A stretch of 64,000 bases of DNA from a bacterium. Lineage in GTDB: Bacteria; Cyanobacteriota; Sericytochromatia; S15B-MN24; UBA4093. Shown here one piece after another: positions 1 through 6,896 of this stretch; position 1 is the stretch's first letter, and each line of letters starts with the position of its first letter. Below the pieces are notes generated by a model. The model was given only the letters and a program-made list of their open reading frames with translations. It had not been told where the DNA came from and ran no database searches. The translations under genes and the position numbers were made by a program. The stretch covers positions 1 to 64,000 of the forward strand of contig JAGIBK010000004.1 of assembly GCA_017744355.1 (NCBI GenBank), read 5' to 3'.

Positions 1-846
1 AAGACCGAGCTCGCACAGGACATGTGGCTCCTCGACCTCGACAGCCAGGCCGCGAACAACACCCCCAACACCGTCCGTCCCACCGACCACGTCACCGAGA
101 CGCCCACCGTCACCGCCCACGACCAGAACCCGACGGTGACCATCGAGAACAAGCCGCTGCCGATCGATCCCGAGCTCTTGGAGCAGATCTATCGCAAGCG
201 CGATGCGGCGCTCAAGGGCGAGATCGACGTCTCACCCATCAAGGTCAAGTCCGTCAAGGAGCTGCTCAAGGCGGCGGGCATCCCGAATCCGACCGATCAC
301 AACGTGGAGGTCTTCAAGAACGCCATCGCGAAGGGCGAGAGCCCCGACCAGGCCGTCGCCAAGGTCAAGAGCGATCCGTTGGTCTTCGACCTCAACGGCG
401 ACGGCGACACCAACGCCACGGTCGATCAGCACGGCATCGAGGTCGACGGCGCCACCTCAACCAAGTGGGCCGAGAAGGGCGACGGTGTGCTCGCCATGGG
501 CAACAGCCCGATCGACACCGTCGACTCCAAGGGCGTCAAGCACAAGGACGCTTTCGAGACCCTCAAGGCCGAGGCCCAGTACGCCGGCATCGACACCAGC
601 AAGGGCTACCTCGACGCCAGCGACATCAAGACCCTCGAAGCCAAGGGCATGACCATGATGGTTTCCAACGGCGACGGTTCCAACCAGATGGTCAAACCTT
701 CCGATCTGGGGATCACCAAGATGCCCCTCGGCGGCAAGGCCGTCGACAAGACCGACACGGCGGGCAACAGCATCACCAGCGAGGCTTCCTTCGTCCGTAA
801 CGGTCAGGAGCAACTCGTCAACGACATGTGGTTCAACCAGATCTAG
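1..846 (+). CDS. Calcium-binding repeat protein of RTX/T1SS-like type, 5'-truncated by the window
   Basis: The frame is open from base 1, so this is probably the C-terminal part (281 residues) of a longer protein; an ATG at 22 exists but has no ribosome-binding site. A stretch near residues 124-170 contains FDLNGDGD followed by a KWAEKGDGVLAMG-like segment. This arrangement is known from hemolysin-type calcium-binding and type I-secreted proteins, where DLNGDG loops bind calcium. The C-terminal end (NGQEQLVNDMW) echoes the first visible residues (TELAQDMW), so the window probably opens at the end of a preceding copy of the same module. The middle is rich in Thr, Pro and Lys. It is likely secreted, but no export signal is visible. 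The family assignment is by pattern only. A strong hairpin follows the stop. Confidence 0.6.
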   Translation, partial: KTELAQDMWLLDLDSQAANNTPNTVRPTDHVTETPTVTAHDQNPTVTIENKPLPIDPELLEQIYRKRDAALKGEIDVSPIKVKSVKELLKAAGIPNPTDHNVEVFKNAIAKGESPDQAVAKVKSDPLVFDLNGDGDTNATVDQHGIEVDGATSTKWAEKGDGVLAMGNSPIDTVDSKGVKHKDAFETLKAEAQYAGIDTSKGYLDASDIKTLEAKGMTMMVSNGDGSNQMVKPSDLGITKMPLGGKAVDKTDTAGNSITSEASFVRNGQEQLVNDMWFNQI

Positions 847-863
847 GCACGACGACAAGCACA

Positions 864-898
864 AAGAGGGCGCACCGCCGTTGGCGGTGCGCCCTCTT
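864..898. terminator. Bidirectional terminator hairpin
   Basis: A perfect 16-bp stem (864-879 with 883-898) closes on a GTT loop. It lies between the stop of the calcium-binding repeat gene and the stop of the convergent zinc-ribbon gene, so it can serve both strands. Confidence 0.85.
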
Positions 899-908
899 CG
901 TTGCAGGG

Positions 909-1046
909 CTAGCGGATTTCGCTAGGCGACCAGAAGCATTCGGGACACTGGATGTCCTTGAGCTTCAGGGTGAAGTCCTGCGACTGGTGCTGAAACTCAT
1001 GGCCGCATGACCGGCACGTGAATGTTACGAGAAGCGCCTCGGCCAT
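909..1046 (-). CDS. Small zinc-ribbon protein (45 aa)
   Basis: A 45-residue protein starting MAEALLVTF. It contains CRSCGHEF near residue 11 and CPECF near residue 34, two CxxC knuckles about 23 residues apart that would bind one zinc ion. The start at 1046 is chosen because AAGGAGAA lies 8-9 bases upstream; longer in-frame extension has no ribosome-binding site. It stands alone, divergent from the glucosaminidase at 1206 and convergent with the upstream gene across a strong hairpin. Proteins of this kind can act as metal-sensing or nucleic-acid-binding modules, but no function can be assigned here. Confidence 0.7.
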   Translation of the reverse strand: MAEALLVTFTCRSCGHEFQHQSQDFTLKLKDIQCPECFWSPSEIR

Positions 1047-1146
1047 CGTTGTATTCTCCTTCGGATCTAGGCGGTGCGAGCAGGTGCCCGCCGTATTATA
1101 CCCAGCCATCCAAGCCTCCAAGCCGAAACTCCGACAGATTGAGTTA

Positions 1147-1176
1147 TTGACCTTAAAACGATTAATAGAATATAAT
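1147..1176 (+). promoter_or_regulatory. Sigma-70 type promoter for the 1206 glucosaminidase
   Basis: TTGACC (1147-1152) and a perfect TATAAT (1171-1176) are separated by 18 bases in an AT-rich island within GC-rich DNA. The Shine-Dalgarno AGGAGG at 1192-1197 is 8 bases before ATG 1206, so the leader would be very short. Confidence 0.75.
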
Positions 1177-1205
1177 TCAATAAACACTGTCAGGAGGTGC
1201 TTGCC

Positions 1206-1778
1206 ATGTCGAACGCCATCCGCAAAGGCGAACAAGGGATTGCACTTCCTGCACGCCGCAAGGCGCCCGCTGCGGCGGCTGAAGGCCCCCAGGCACAACC
1301 CCCGCGCCTCGCCCGCGATCTCCTGCGGCTCAGCAGCCAGGCTTCTAGCCAGCCGCAGCATCGCTTCATCCAGGAGATGCACGCGGCGGCCCTGAAGATC
1401 GAGCGTCAAACCGGGTTGCCCGCCCCGGTGATCTTGGCGCAGGCCGCCCTCGAATCCAACTGGGGCCGCGCCGCCATCGGCAGGTACAACGTCTTCGGGA
1501 TCAAGGGCGAGGGATCCAAGGGCAGCATCAAGGTCGCCACCCGGGAATACGTCAACGGCAAGGCCATCAGGACCTTCGCCGAGTTCGCCCACTTCGCGAG
1601 CTTCGAAGAGGCCTTCGCGGCGTACGCCAAGCTCATCCACAACGGCAAGCATCCTCGCGCCGTCGCCGCGAAATCCGACCCTCAGCGCTACGCAAAGGCC
1701 CTGCAAGGCACCTACGCCACCGATCCCGGCTACGGTCGCAAGCTCATCCAGATCATGCGCAGCCAGGGCCTGCTCTGA
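1206..1778 (+). CDS. GH73-type glucosaminidase (FlgJ-C-terminal-like)
   Basis: 190 residues. The C-terminal 135 residues form a GH73 N-acetylglucosaminidase domain, which cleaves the glycan strands of peptidoglycan. The segment AQAALESNWGRAAIG (near residues 79-93) carries the expected catalytic glutamate, followed by YNVFGIKG and a conserved FEEAFAAYAKLI helix. The first 55 residues are basic, Ala/Pro-rich and unstructured in appearance, with no classical signal peptide. ATG 1206 is chosen over GTG 1197 because AGGAGG sits 8 bases before it. It is a close paralogue of the next gene but lacks the LysM domain. It may help in wall remodelling or in penetrating the wall for an appendage; which one is not visible. 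Confidence 0.88.
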   Translation: MSNAIRKGEQGIALPARRKAPAAAAEGPQAQPPRLARDLLRLSSQASSQPQHRFIQEMHAAALKIERQTGLPAPVILAQAALESNWGRAAIGRYNVFGIKGEGSKGSIKVATREYVNGKAIRTFAEFAHFASFEEAFAAYAKLIHNGKHPRAVAAKSDPQRYAKALQGTYATDPGYGRKLIQIMRSQGLL

Positions 1779-1912
1779 GGCCTTGGCCGATCATCCAAAC
1801 TTAACCTCTTTCCCGCGAAGCTTAAGCTTCCCTTCAGAATCTTTGGGGCGGATCTTGGCGATGACATGAGTGCTAGTTAACAGTCCAATGACACGCAGCA
1901 GAGGCCAAGACT

Positions 1913-2641
1913 ATGTCGTACACCATCCGCACCGGCGATAACCTCGATACCATTGCCAAGCGCTTCGGCACGACGGTCAAGGCGATCGCGCGCCTCAACG
2001 GCATCCGCGACCCCCACAAGATCCAGGCCGGCGACAGCCTGAAGCTGCCGGGCGATCAGATCGCCCTCTCGTCCGCCAAGGCCGAACGGCCCGCCGAAGG
2101 CCTTCGGGGCCATCGGGTGCATCAGCCGGCGCGCCCCGAGGGCCAGGGCGATCGCCTCCTGCTGAGCAACACCCGGCCCGCAGCCGCCGCCGCGAGCGTC
2201 GAGGAGACGCCCCAACCCTCCAACGAATTCTTGAAGGAAATGCTGCCGGCCGCGCTCAAGATCGAGGACCAGTACGGCATTCCCGCCGCGACCATCCTCG
2301 CCCAGGCCGCCCTCGAATCCAATTGGGGCCGCTCGGCCATCGGCAAGTACAACGTCTTCGGGATCAAGGGCGAAGGCTCGCTCGGTAGCGTCTCCGTCTC
2401 GACCAAGGAGCATGTCCGGGGACACTGGCGCCGGATGCGCGACGGCTTCGCCAAGTTCGGAAGCTTCGAAGAGGCCTTCAGGGCATACGCCAAGGTCATC
2501 CACAACGGCATGCACCCCCGCGCCGTCGCCGCGAAATCCGATCCCGTCGCCTTCGCGCGCGCCCTGCAGGGCAGCTACGCCACCGACCCCAAGTACGCAA
2601 GCAAGCTCATCAGCATCATGCGCAACCAGGACCTGATCTAG
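1913..2641 (+). CDS. LysM-GH73 glucosaminidase
   Basis: 242 residues in two domains. Residues 2-46 form a LysM peptidoglycan-binding module (YTIRTGDNLDTIAKRFG followed by LNGI and IQAGDSLKLP). Residues 105-242 form a GH73 glucosaminidase with AQAALESNWGRSAIG containing the catalytic Glu. It is strongly similar to the 1206 protein across the catalytic domain, so the two are tandem duplicates that differ in the N-terminal module. No classical signal peptide is seen. The ATG at 1913 follows an AGAGG about 8 bases upstream. The stop codon abuts a MITE-like repeat that fills the gap to the convergent aspartase gene. Confidence 0.9.
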   Translation: MSYTIRTGDNLDTIAKRFGTTVKAIARLNGIRDPHKIQAGDSLKLPGDQIALSSAKAERPAEGLRGHRVHQPARPEGQGDRLLLSNTRPAAAAASVEETPQPSNEFLKEMLPAALKIEDQYGIPAATILAQAALESNWGRSAIGKYNVFGIKGEGSLGSVSVSTKEHVRGHWRRMRDGFAKFGSFEEAFRAYAKVIHNGMHPRAVAAKSDPVAFARALQGSYATDPKYASKLISIMRNQDLI

Positions 2642-2737
2642 CGCGCCTCACAAAAATATCCTGCCACGATAGCCGCAGACGCTCAGGCCGCCCAAGGCGG
2701 CCTGAAGTCGTCACATGCCTGGTTTTGCTTGGTGCGC
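2641..2737. repeat. MITE-like palindromic element, copy A
   Basis: This 97-bp stretch fills exactly the space between the TAG of the LysM-GH73 gene and the reverse-strand TAA of aspA. Its right end GTTTTGCTTGGTGCGC (2722-2737), preceded by CATGCCTG, matches copies B (59920-59997) and C (40833-40909). Its left end is a degenerate inverted copy (11 of 16). An inner perfect stem TCAGGCCGCC/GGCGGCCTGA (2683-2692 with 2696-2705) could also work as a bidirectional terminator for the two convergent genes. Confidence 0.7.
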
Positions 2738-4144
2738 TTAGAGCGTATAGGGCTCCGTCAAGGCCGGCGTGGAGAAGACACGCCCCACCTGATCTTCTGA
2801 AAGCAGGCTCCGGGCCTTGACCACCGCCGGGATGGGCAGGCCCTTCGCGACCGCCTCCTTGACCACCTCGGCCGCCGCCGCATAGCCGATCACCGGGTTG
2901 AGGACCGTCGCCAGGCCCACCGACGTATCGGCGTAGGCCTTGCAGCGCGCCACGTCGGCCTCGATCCCCTCCACGCAGCGATCGGTGAAGACATCCACCG
3001 CGTTCGCCAGGATGCGCTCGGCCAAGAGCAAGTTGTAGGCGATGACGGGCATCATGACGTTCAGCTCGAGCTGGCCCGCCTGGGCTGCCGCCGCGACGGT
3101 GGCGTCGCACCCAATGACCTGGAAGCAGACCTGATTGAGCATCTCGGGAACCGAGGGGTTGATCTTGCCCGGCATGATCGAGGACCCCGGCTGCACCGAA
3201 GGCAGGACCAGCTCGTGCAGGCCGGTCCGGGGGCCCGAGCTCATCAGGCGCAGGTCGTTGGCGATGCGCCCCAGCTCGATGGCGAGGTTGCGCAGCGCTC
3301 CCGACAAGGCGGTGAAGACCGCCATGCTCTGCATGGCCTCGAAGTAGTCGTCGGTCGCGCGAAGGTCGTCGTGACCCGTCAGTTGGCGCAGCTCGCCGAG
3401 AATCTTCTGGCGGTACTCGCTCGGCGTGTTGAGGCCCGTCCCCACGGCGCTGCCCCCGATGCCGAGCACCTTGAGGTCCTCGGCCGCGGCCCAGAGGTTC
3501 TTTCGCGCGCGGGCCACGGCGCTCGCGTAGGCGTCGAACTCTTGCCCCAGCCGGATCGGGACCGCGTCCTGGAGGTGGGTGCGCCCCGCCTTGACGACCC
3601 GGTCGAACTGGACGGCCTTGCCGCACAGCACGCTCTGCAGCTCTTCGAGCGACGCGTCCAGCACCTCGGCAAGCTCCAGGGCCGCAAGGCGCATGGCCGT
3701 CGGGATCACGTCGTTGGTGGACTGCCCCTTGTTGACATGGTCGTTGGGGTGGATCGCGGCGTAAGAGCCGAGCTCCTCTCCCATCAAGAGGTTGGCGCGA
3801 TTGGCGATCACCTCGTTCACGTTCATGTGGAGCGAGGTGCCTGCCCCCGCCTGGAAGGCATCCACCACGATCTGGTCGTCCCACTCGCCGTCGCGCACCT
3901 CTTGGGCGGCGCGGTCGATGGCGTCCGCCTTCTCGGGCGAGAGCATGCCAAGCGAGCCGAAGACGCGGGCCGCCGCCTGCTTGATGACGGCCAGCGCGTC
4001 GATCAGGGCCGGATCCGTGCGCAGGCCGCTGATCGGGTAGTTCTCGATCGCACGCTGGGTCTGAACGCCCCAATAGGCGTTCTTCGGCACGGCGATCGCC
4101 CCCAACGAGTCCCGCTCGATGCGGCTTTCCTGGGACATGGCCAT
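2738..4144 (-). CDS. aspA: Aspartate ammonia-lyase
   Basis: 468 residues of the aspartase/fumarase superfamily. The enzyme interconverts L-aspartate with fumarate and ammonia in the cytosol. The protein begins with RIERDSLGAIAVP, has GAGTSLHMNVNEVIANR and HPNDHVNKGQSTND substrate loops, and the superfamily signature GSSIMPGKINP carrying the catalytic serine loop. The AYWGVQTQRAIENYPISG start and the HVNKGQSTND loop favour aspartase over class II fumarase, but activity is not proven. The ATG at 4144 is preferred over an upstream ATG because GGAGGG lies 7 bases before it. It is monocistronic and divergent from the aldolase. Confidence 0.85.
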   Translation of the reverse strand: MAMSQESRIERDSLGAIAVPKNAYWGVQTQRAIENYPISGLRTDPALIDALAVIKQAAARVFGSLGMLSPEKADAIDRAAQEVRDGEWDDQIVVDAFQAGAGTSLHMNVNEVIANRANLLMGEELGSYAAIHPNDHVNKGQSTNDVIPTAMRLAALELAEVLDASLEELQSVLCGKAVQFDRVVKAGRTHLQDAVPIRLGQEFDAYASAVARARKNLWAAAEDLKVLGIGGSAVGTGLNTPSEYRQKILGELRQLTGHDDLRATDDYFEAMQSMAVFTALSGALRNLAIELGRIANDLRLMSSGPRTGLHELVLPSVQPGSSIMPGKINPSVPEMLNQVCFQVIGCDATVAAAAQAGQLELNVMMPVIAYNLLLAERILANAVDVFTDRCVEGIEADVARCKAYADTSVGLATVLNPVIGYAAAAEVVKEAVAKGLPIPAVVKARSLLSEDQVGRVFSTPALTEPYTL

Positions 4145-4301
4145 GGCAGCACCCTCCGCTCGTCGTCCCCGTTCGCTCTCGCGCCGCAGTATAGCAACAT
4201 GCGCGCCCACCGAGATGCGACAAGCGATGAAATCCGCTATCATGGGCAGAGGAAGTCGCTTTGCGATAACGCCCTGTCATCTTTGAGAAAGAGGCTCTCC
4301 A

Positions 4302-5375
4302 TTGAACGAAACCCTGACCGCCAACCGTATCGAAGAACTGCTCGGCAAAGACGCCAAGAGCCTGCTTGAGCACAAGAGCACCCACATCCCCAAGGAGATG
4401 CTGCACCTGCCCGGCCCCGACTTCGTGGACCGGATCTTCATCCCCTCGGATCGTCCCCTGCCCGTGCTCAACAACCTGCAGCGCATCTTCAACACCGGGC
4501 GCCTCGGCGGGACCGGTTACGTCTCCATCCTGCCGGTTGACCAGGGCATCGAGCACAGCGCCGGCGCCTCGTTCGCGCCCAACCCCATCTACTTCGACCC
4601 CGAGAACATCGTGAAGCTCGCCGTCGAGGGCGGTTGCAACGCGGTCGCTTCGACCTACGGCGTGCTCGCCTCGGTCGCCCGCAAGTACGCCCACAAGATC
4701 CCGTTCGTGGTCAAGATCAACCACAACGAGTTCCTGAGCTACCCCAACACCTACGACCAGGTCATGTTCGGCACCATCCGTGACGCCTACGAGATGGGCG
4801 CTGCGGCCGTCGGCGCGACCATCTACTTCGGCTCGCCCGAGTCCCGCCGCCAGATCGTCGAGGTCGCCAAGGCCTTCGACATGGCCCACGAGCTCGGCAT
4901 GGCCACGATCCTCTGGTGCTACACCCGCAGCTCCGGCTTCAAGAAGGACGGCACCGACTTCCACACGGCCATGGACCTCACGGCGCAGGCCAACCACCTG
5001 GGCGTCACCATCAAGGCCGACATCATCAAGCAGAAGCTCCCCGAGGTCTTCGAGTCGGGCTTCCAGGCGCTCAACTTCGGCAAGATCGACAAGCGCGTCT
5101 TCTCGGACCTCAGCACCGCGAACCCGATCGACATGACCCGCTACCAGGTGGCCAACTGCTACATGGGCCGCGCGGGCCTCATCAACTCGGGCGGCGCCTC
5201 GTCGGGTGAGAGCGACCTGGCCGAGGCCGTCCGCACCGCCGTCATCAACAAGCGCGCCGGCGGCATGGGCCTCATCTCGGGCCGCAAGGCCTTCCAGCGC
5301 CCCATGATCGAGGGCGTCCAGATCCTCAACGCCATCCAGGACGTCTACCTCAGCAAGGACGTCACGATCGCCTAA
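4302..5375 (+). CDS. fbaB: Class I fructose-bisphosphate aldolase (FbaB/DhnA type)
   Basis: 357 residues, the usual length for bacterial class I aldolase. It reversibly cleaves fructose-1,6-bisphosphate into two trioses using a Schiff-base lysine. Visible landmarks are the loop [14 protein letters not shown], the strand [11 protein letters not shown], the segment [15 protein letters not shown], and the C-terminal phosphate-binding region INSGGAS with [12 protein letters not shown]. It starts with TTG at 4302 after a GAAAGAGG purine stretch; no ATG fits. It is followed directly by a strong Rho-independent terminator. Monocistronic. Confidence 0.92.
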   Translation: MNETLTANRIEELLGKDAKSLLEHKSTHIPKEMLHLPGPDFVDRIFIPSDRPLPVLNNLQRIFNTGRLGGTGYVSILPVDQGIEHSAGASFAPNPIYFDPENIVKLAVEGGCNAVASTYGVLASVARKYAHKIPFVVKINHNEFLSYPNTYDQVMFGTIRDAYEMGAAAVGATIYFGSPESRRQIVEVAKAFDMAHELGMATILWCYTRSSGFKKDGTDFHTAMDLTAQANHLGVTIKADIIKQKLPEVFESGFQALNFGKIDKRVFSDLSTANPIDMTRYQVANCYMGRAGLINSGGASSGESDLAEAVRTAVINKRAGGMGLISGRKAFQRPMIEGVQILNAIQDVYLSKDVTIA

Positions 5376-5388
5376 AACCGATCGCACG

Positions 5389-5416
5389 AAGGGCCGCCCC
5401 TCGGGGCGGCCCTTTT
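5389..5416 (+). terminator. Rho-independent terminator after fbaB
   Basis: GGGCCGCCCC pairs with GGGGCGGCCC (5391-5400 with 5403-5412), extended by AA/TT, followed by TTTT. Confidence 0.88.
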
Positions 5417-5525
5417 CGCTGCGGTGGAGCAAACTCGAATTTTTACCTAATACTAAATTCAAGATAAGAAGATCTCCCTAGCGGCTGGCGATAACTCTCT
5501 AACGCATCGATGCAGAGGGGTTGCC

Positions 5526-6842
5526 ATGCTCGAAAACTTGCTTTCCGGCGTCCAAGCCAATACCACCTCGCACGTCTTCCGCCCTGCGGTGATGCAGCCA
5601 GCGGTGGTGCCCCCCGCCAGCCTGCCGAGCGCCCCTGTCGGCCTGGGACAGGACGTCTACATCGGTGGCACGCCTCCTGCTTTGCCGAGCGCTCCGTTGA
5701 GCAAGCAGCAGTACGAGCAGCTCGTCGACAACATGCAGGATCTTCTCGGCCGCCTGCGCGCCTTCCGGCCCTCTGCCCCCCAGCAGCCTGCCGCACCGGC
5801 AAAGCCCCCTGAAGCTGCCAAGCCGAATCCGGCTCCGGCCAAGCCTCAGGAGCCGCCCAAAGCCGAAAGCCCCAAAAAGCCCGCCGCCCCTGCGCCGGCC
5901 AAGCCTCCTGCTCCTGCGCCCAGCGCGGGCCCGACCTTCACCGTGGGCGATGGCGACACCATGTGGGGCATCGCCCAGAAGCACCTCGGCGACGGTGCTC
6001 GGTGGCCCGAGCTCTACGCCCTCAACAAGGACGTCATCGGGCCAAACCCCAACGTCATTCACGCCGGTCAGGTCCTCAAGCTGCCCGGTGGCGCCGCCAA
6101 GCCCGCCGAGCCGACGCCAGCCCCCAAGCCTGCGGCCCCGCCCGCGCCGAAGCCCGCGACCGGCGGCACCCACACCGTCTCGGGCAGCGACTCGCTCTGG
6201 AGCATCGCCCAGCGCTACCTCGGCGACGGCAACCGCTGGGGCGAGATCTACCAGCTCAACAAGGACGTGATCGGCCCCAACCCCAACGTCATCCAGGGCG
6301 GCATGACCCTCAAGCTGCCTTCGGGCGCTGCCGCGAAGCCGGCCCCGGCCGCGGTCGCCCCTTCGAGCGGCCGCAACACGAACCGAGGCGCCATCTACAT
6401 CCAGCAGCCCAACGGCTGGAGCTGCGCGCCGACCAGCCTCACCATGGCCATGGCCGCGTTCGGCGTGCGCCCTGCGAACCAGAACACCGTCCAGGAGGCG
6501 ATCCGCCTGACGGGCGCCAACGCCAATGTCGGCCTTCCCGGCAATGCCTCGCTCGTCGCGAGCGCAGCGCGCAAGGTCGGCCTTCAGGCCCAGTTCGTCG
6601 GGGACTCCTCGGCCGGCAGCGTGCGTGCCGCTCTCAACCGCGGCCACGGTGTGGTCCTCAACGGGTCGATCTCGGGCCAGGGCGGTCACTTCGTCTACAT
6701 CGCCGGCATCCAGAACGACGGTCGGTTCATCGTCTGCGATCCTTGGCGGCCCAACATCACCAGCTGGAGCGACGCCGAGCTCAATCACTTCGCCACCGGC
6801 TACTCGGTCAACCCGCGCGGCTTCGCCGAGATCTGGAAGTAA
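5526..6842 (+). CDS. Double-LysM protein with C39-like cysteine peptidase domain
   Basis: 438 residues. A Pro/Ala-rich N-terminal region (1-135) precedes LysM 1 (about 137-189, GDTMWGIAQKHLGDG). A Pro linker leads to LysM 2 (about 215-266, SDSLWSIAQRYLGDG). Residues 285-438 form a papain-fold C39-like domain. Cys300 in NGWSCAPTSLTMAM, His388 in GGHFVY and Asp405 in VCDPW form the expected triad. The protein probably binds peptidoglycan and cleaves a peptide bond. No signal peptide is recognisable, so export route is unclear. GAGGGG lies before ATG 5526. The LysMs are of the long form with NKDVIGPNPNVI inserts and are near-duplicates of each other. Confidence 0.85.
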   Translation: MLENLLSGVQANTTSHVFRPAVMQPAVVPPASLPSAPVGLGQDVYIGGTPPALPSAPLSKQQYEQLVDNMQDLLGRLRAFRPSAPQQPAAPAKPPEAAKPNPAPAKPQEPPKAESPKKPAAPAPAKPPAPAPSAGPTFTVGDGDTMWGIAQKHLGDGARWPELYALNKDVIGPNPNVIHAGQVLKLPGGAAKPAEPTPAPKPAAPPAPKPATGGTHTVSGSDSLWSIAQRYLGDGNRWGEIYQLNKDVIGPNPNVIQGGMTLKLPSGAAAKPAPAAVAPSSGRNTNRGAIYIQQPNGWSCAPTSLTMAMAAFGVRPANQNTVQEAIRLTGANANVGLPGNASLVASAARKVGLQAQFVGDSSAGSVRAALNRGHGVVLNGSISGQGGHFVYIAGIQNDGRFIVCDPWRPNITSWSDAELNHFATGYSVNPRGFAEIWK

Positions 6843-6858
6843 ATCCCCCCTCGACGTC

Positions 6859-6890
6859 CGACGCCCCGACCTCTCGGTCGGGGCGTCGGA
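6859..6890. terminator. Bidirectional terminator hairpin
   Basis: A perfect 14-bp stem (6859-6872 with 6877-6890) and a TCTC loop lie between two convergent genes. Confidence 0.85.
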
Positions 6891-6896
6891 GCGTTA

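Noticed and set aside
1817..1830. GAAGCTTAAGCTTC palindrome between the two glucosaminidase genes as an operator
   Set aside because: A perfect 14-bp palindrome, but single, without a promoter placed on it or a second copy; left unassigned.
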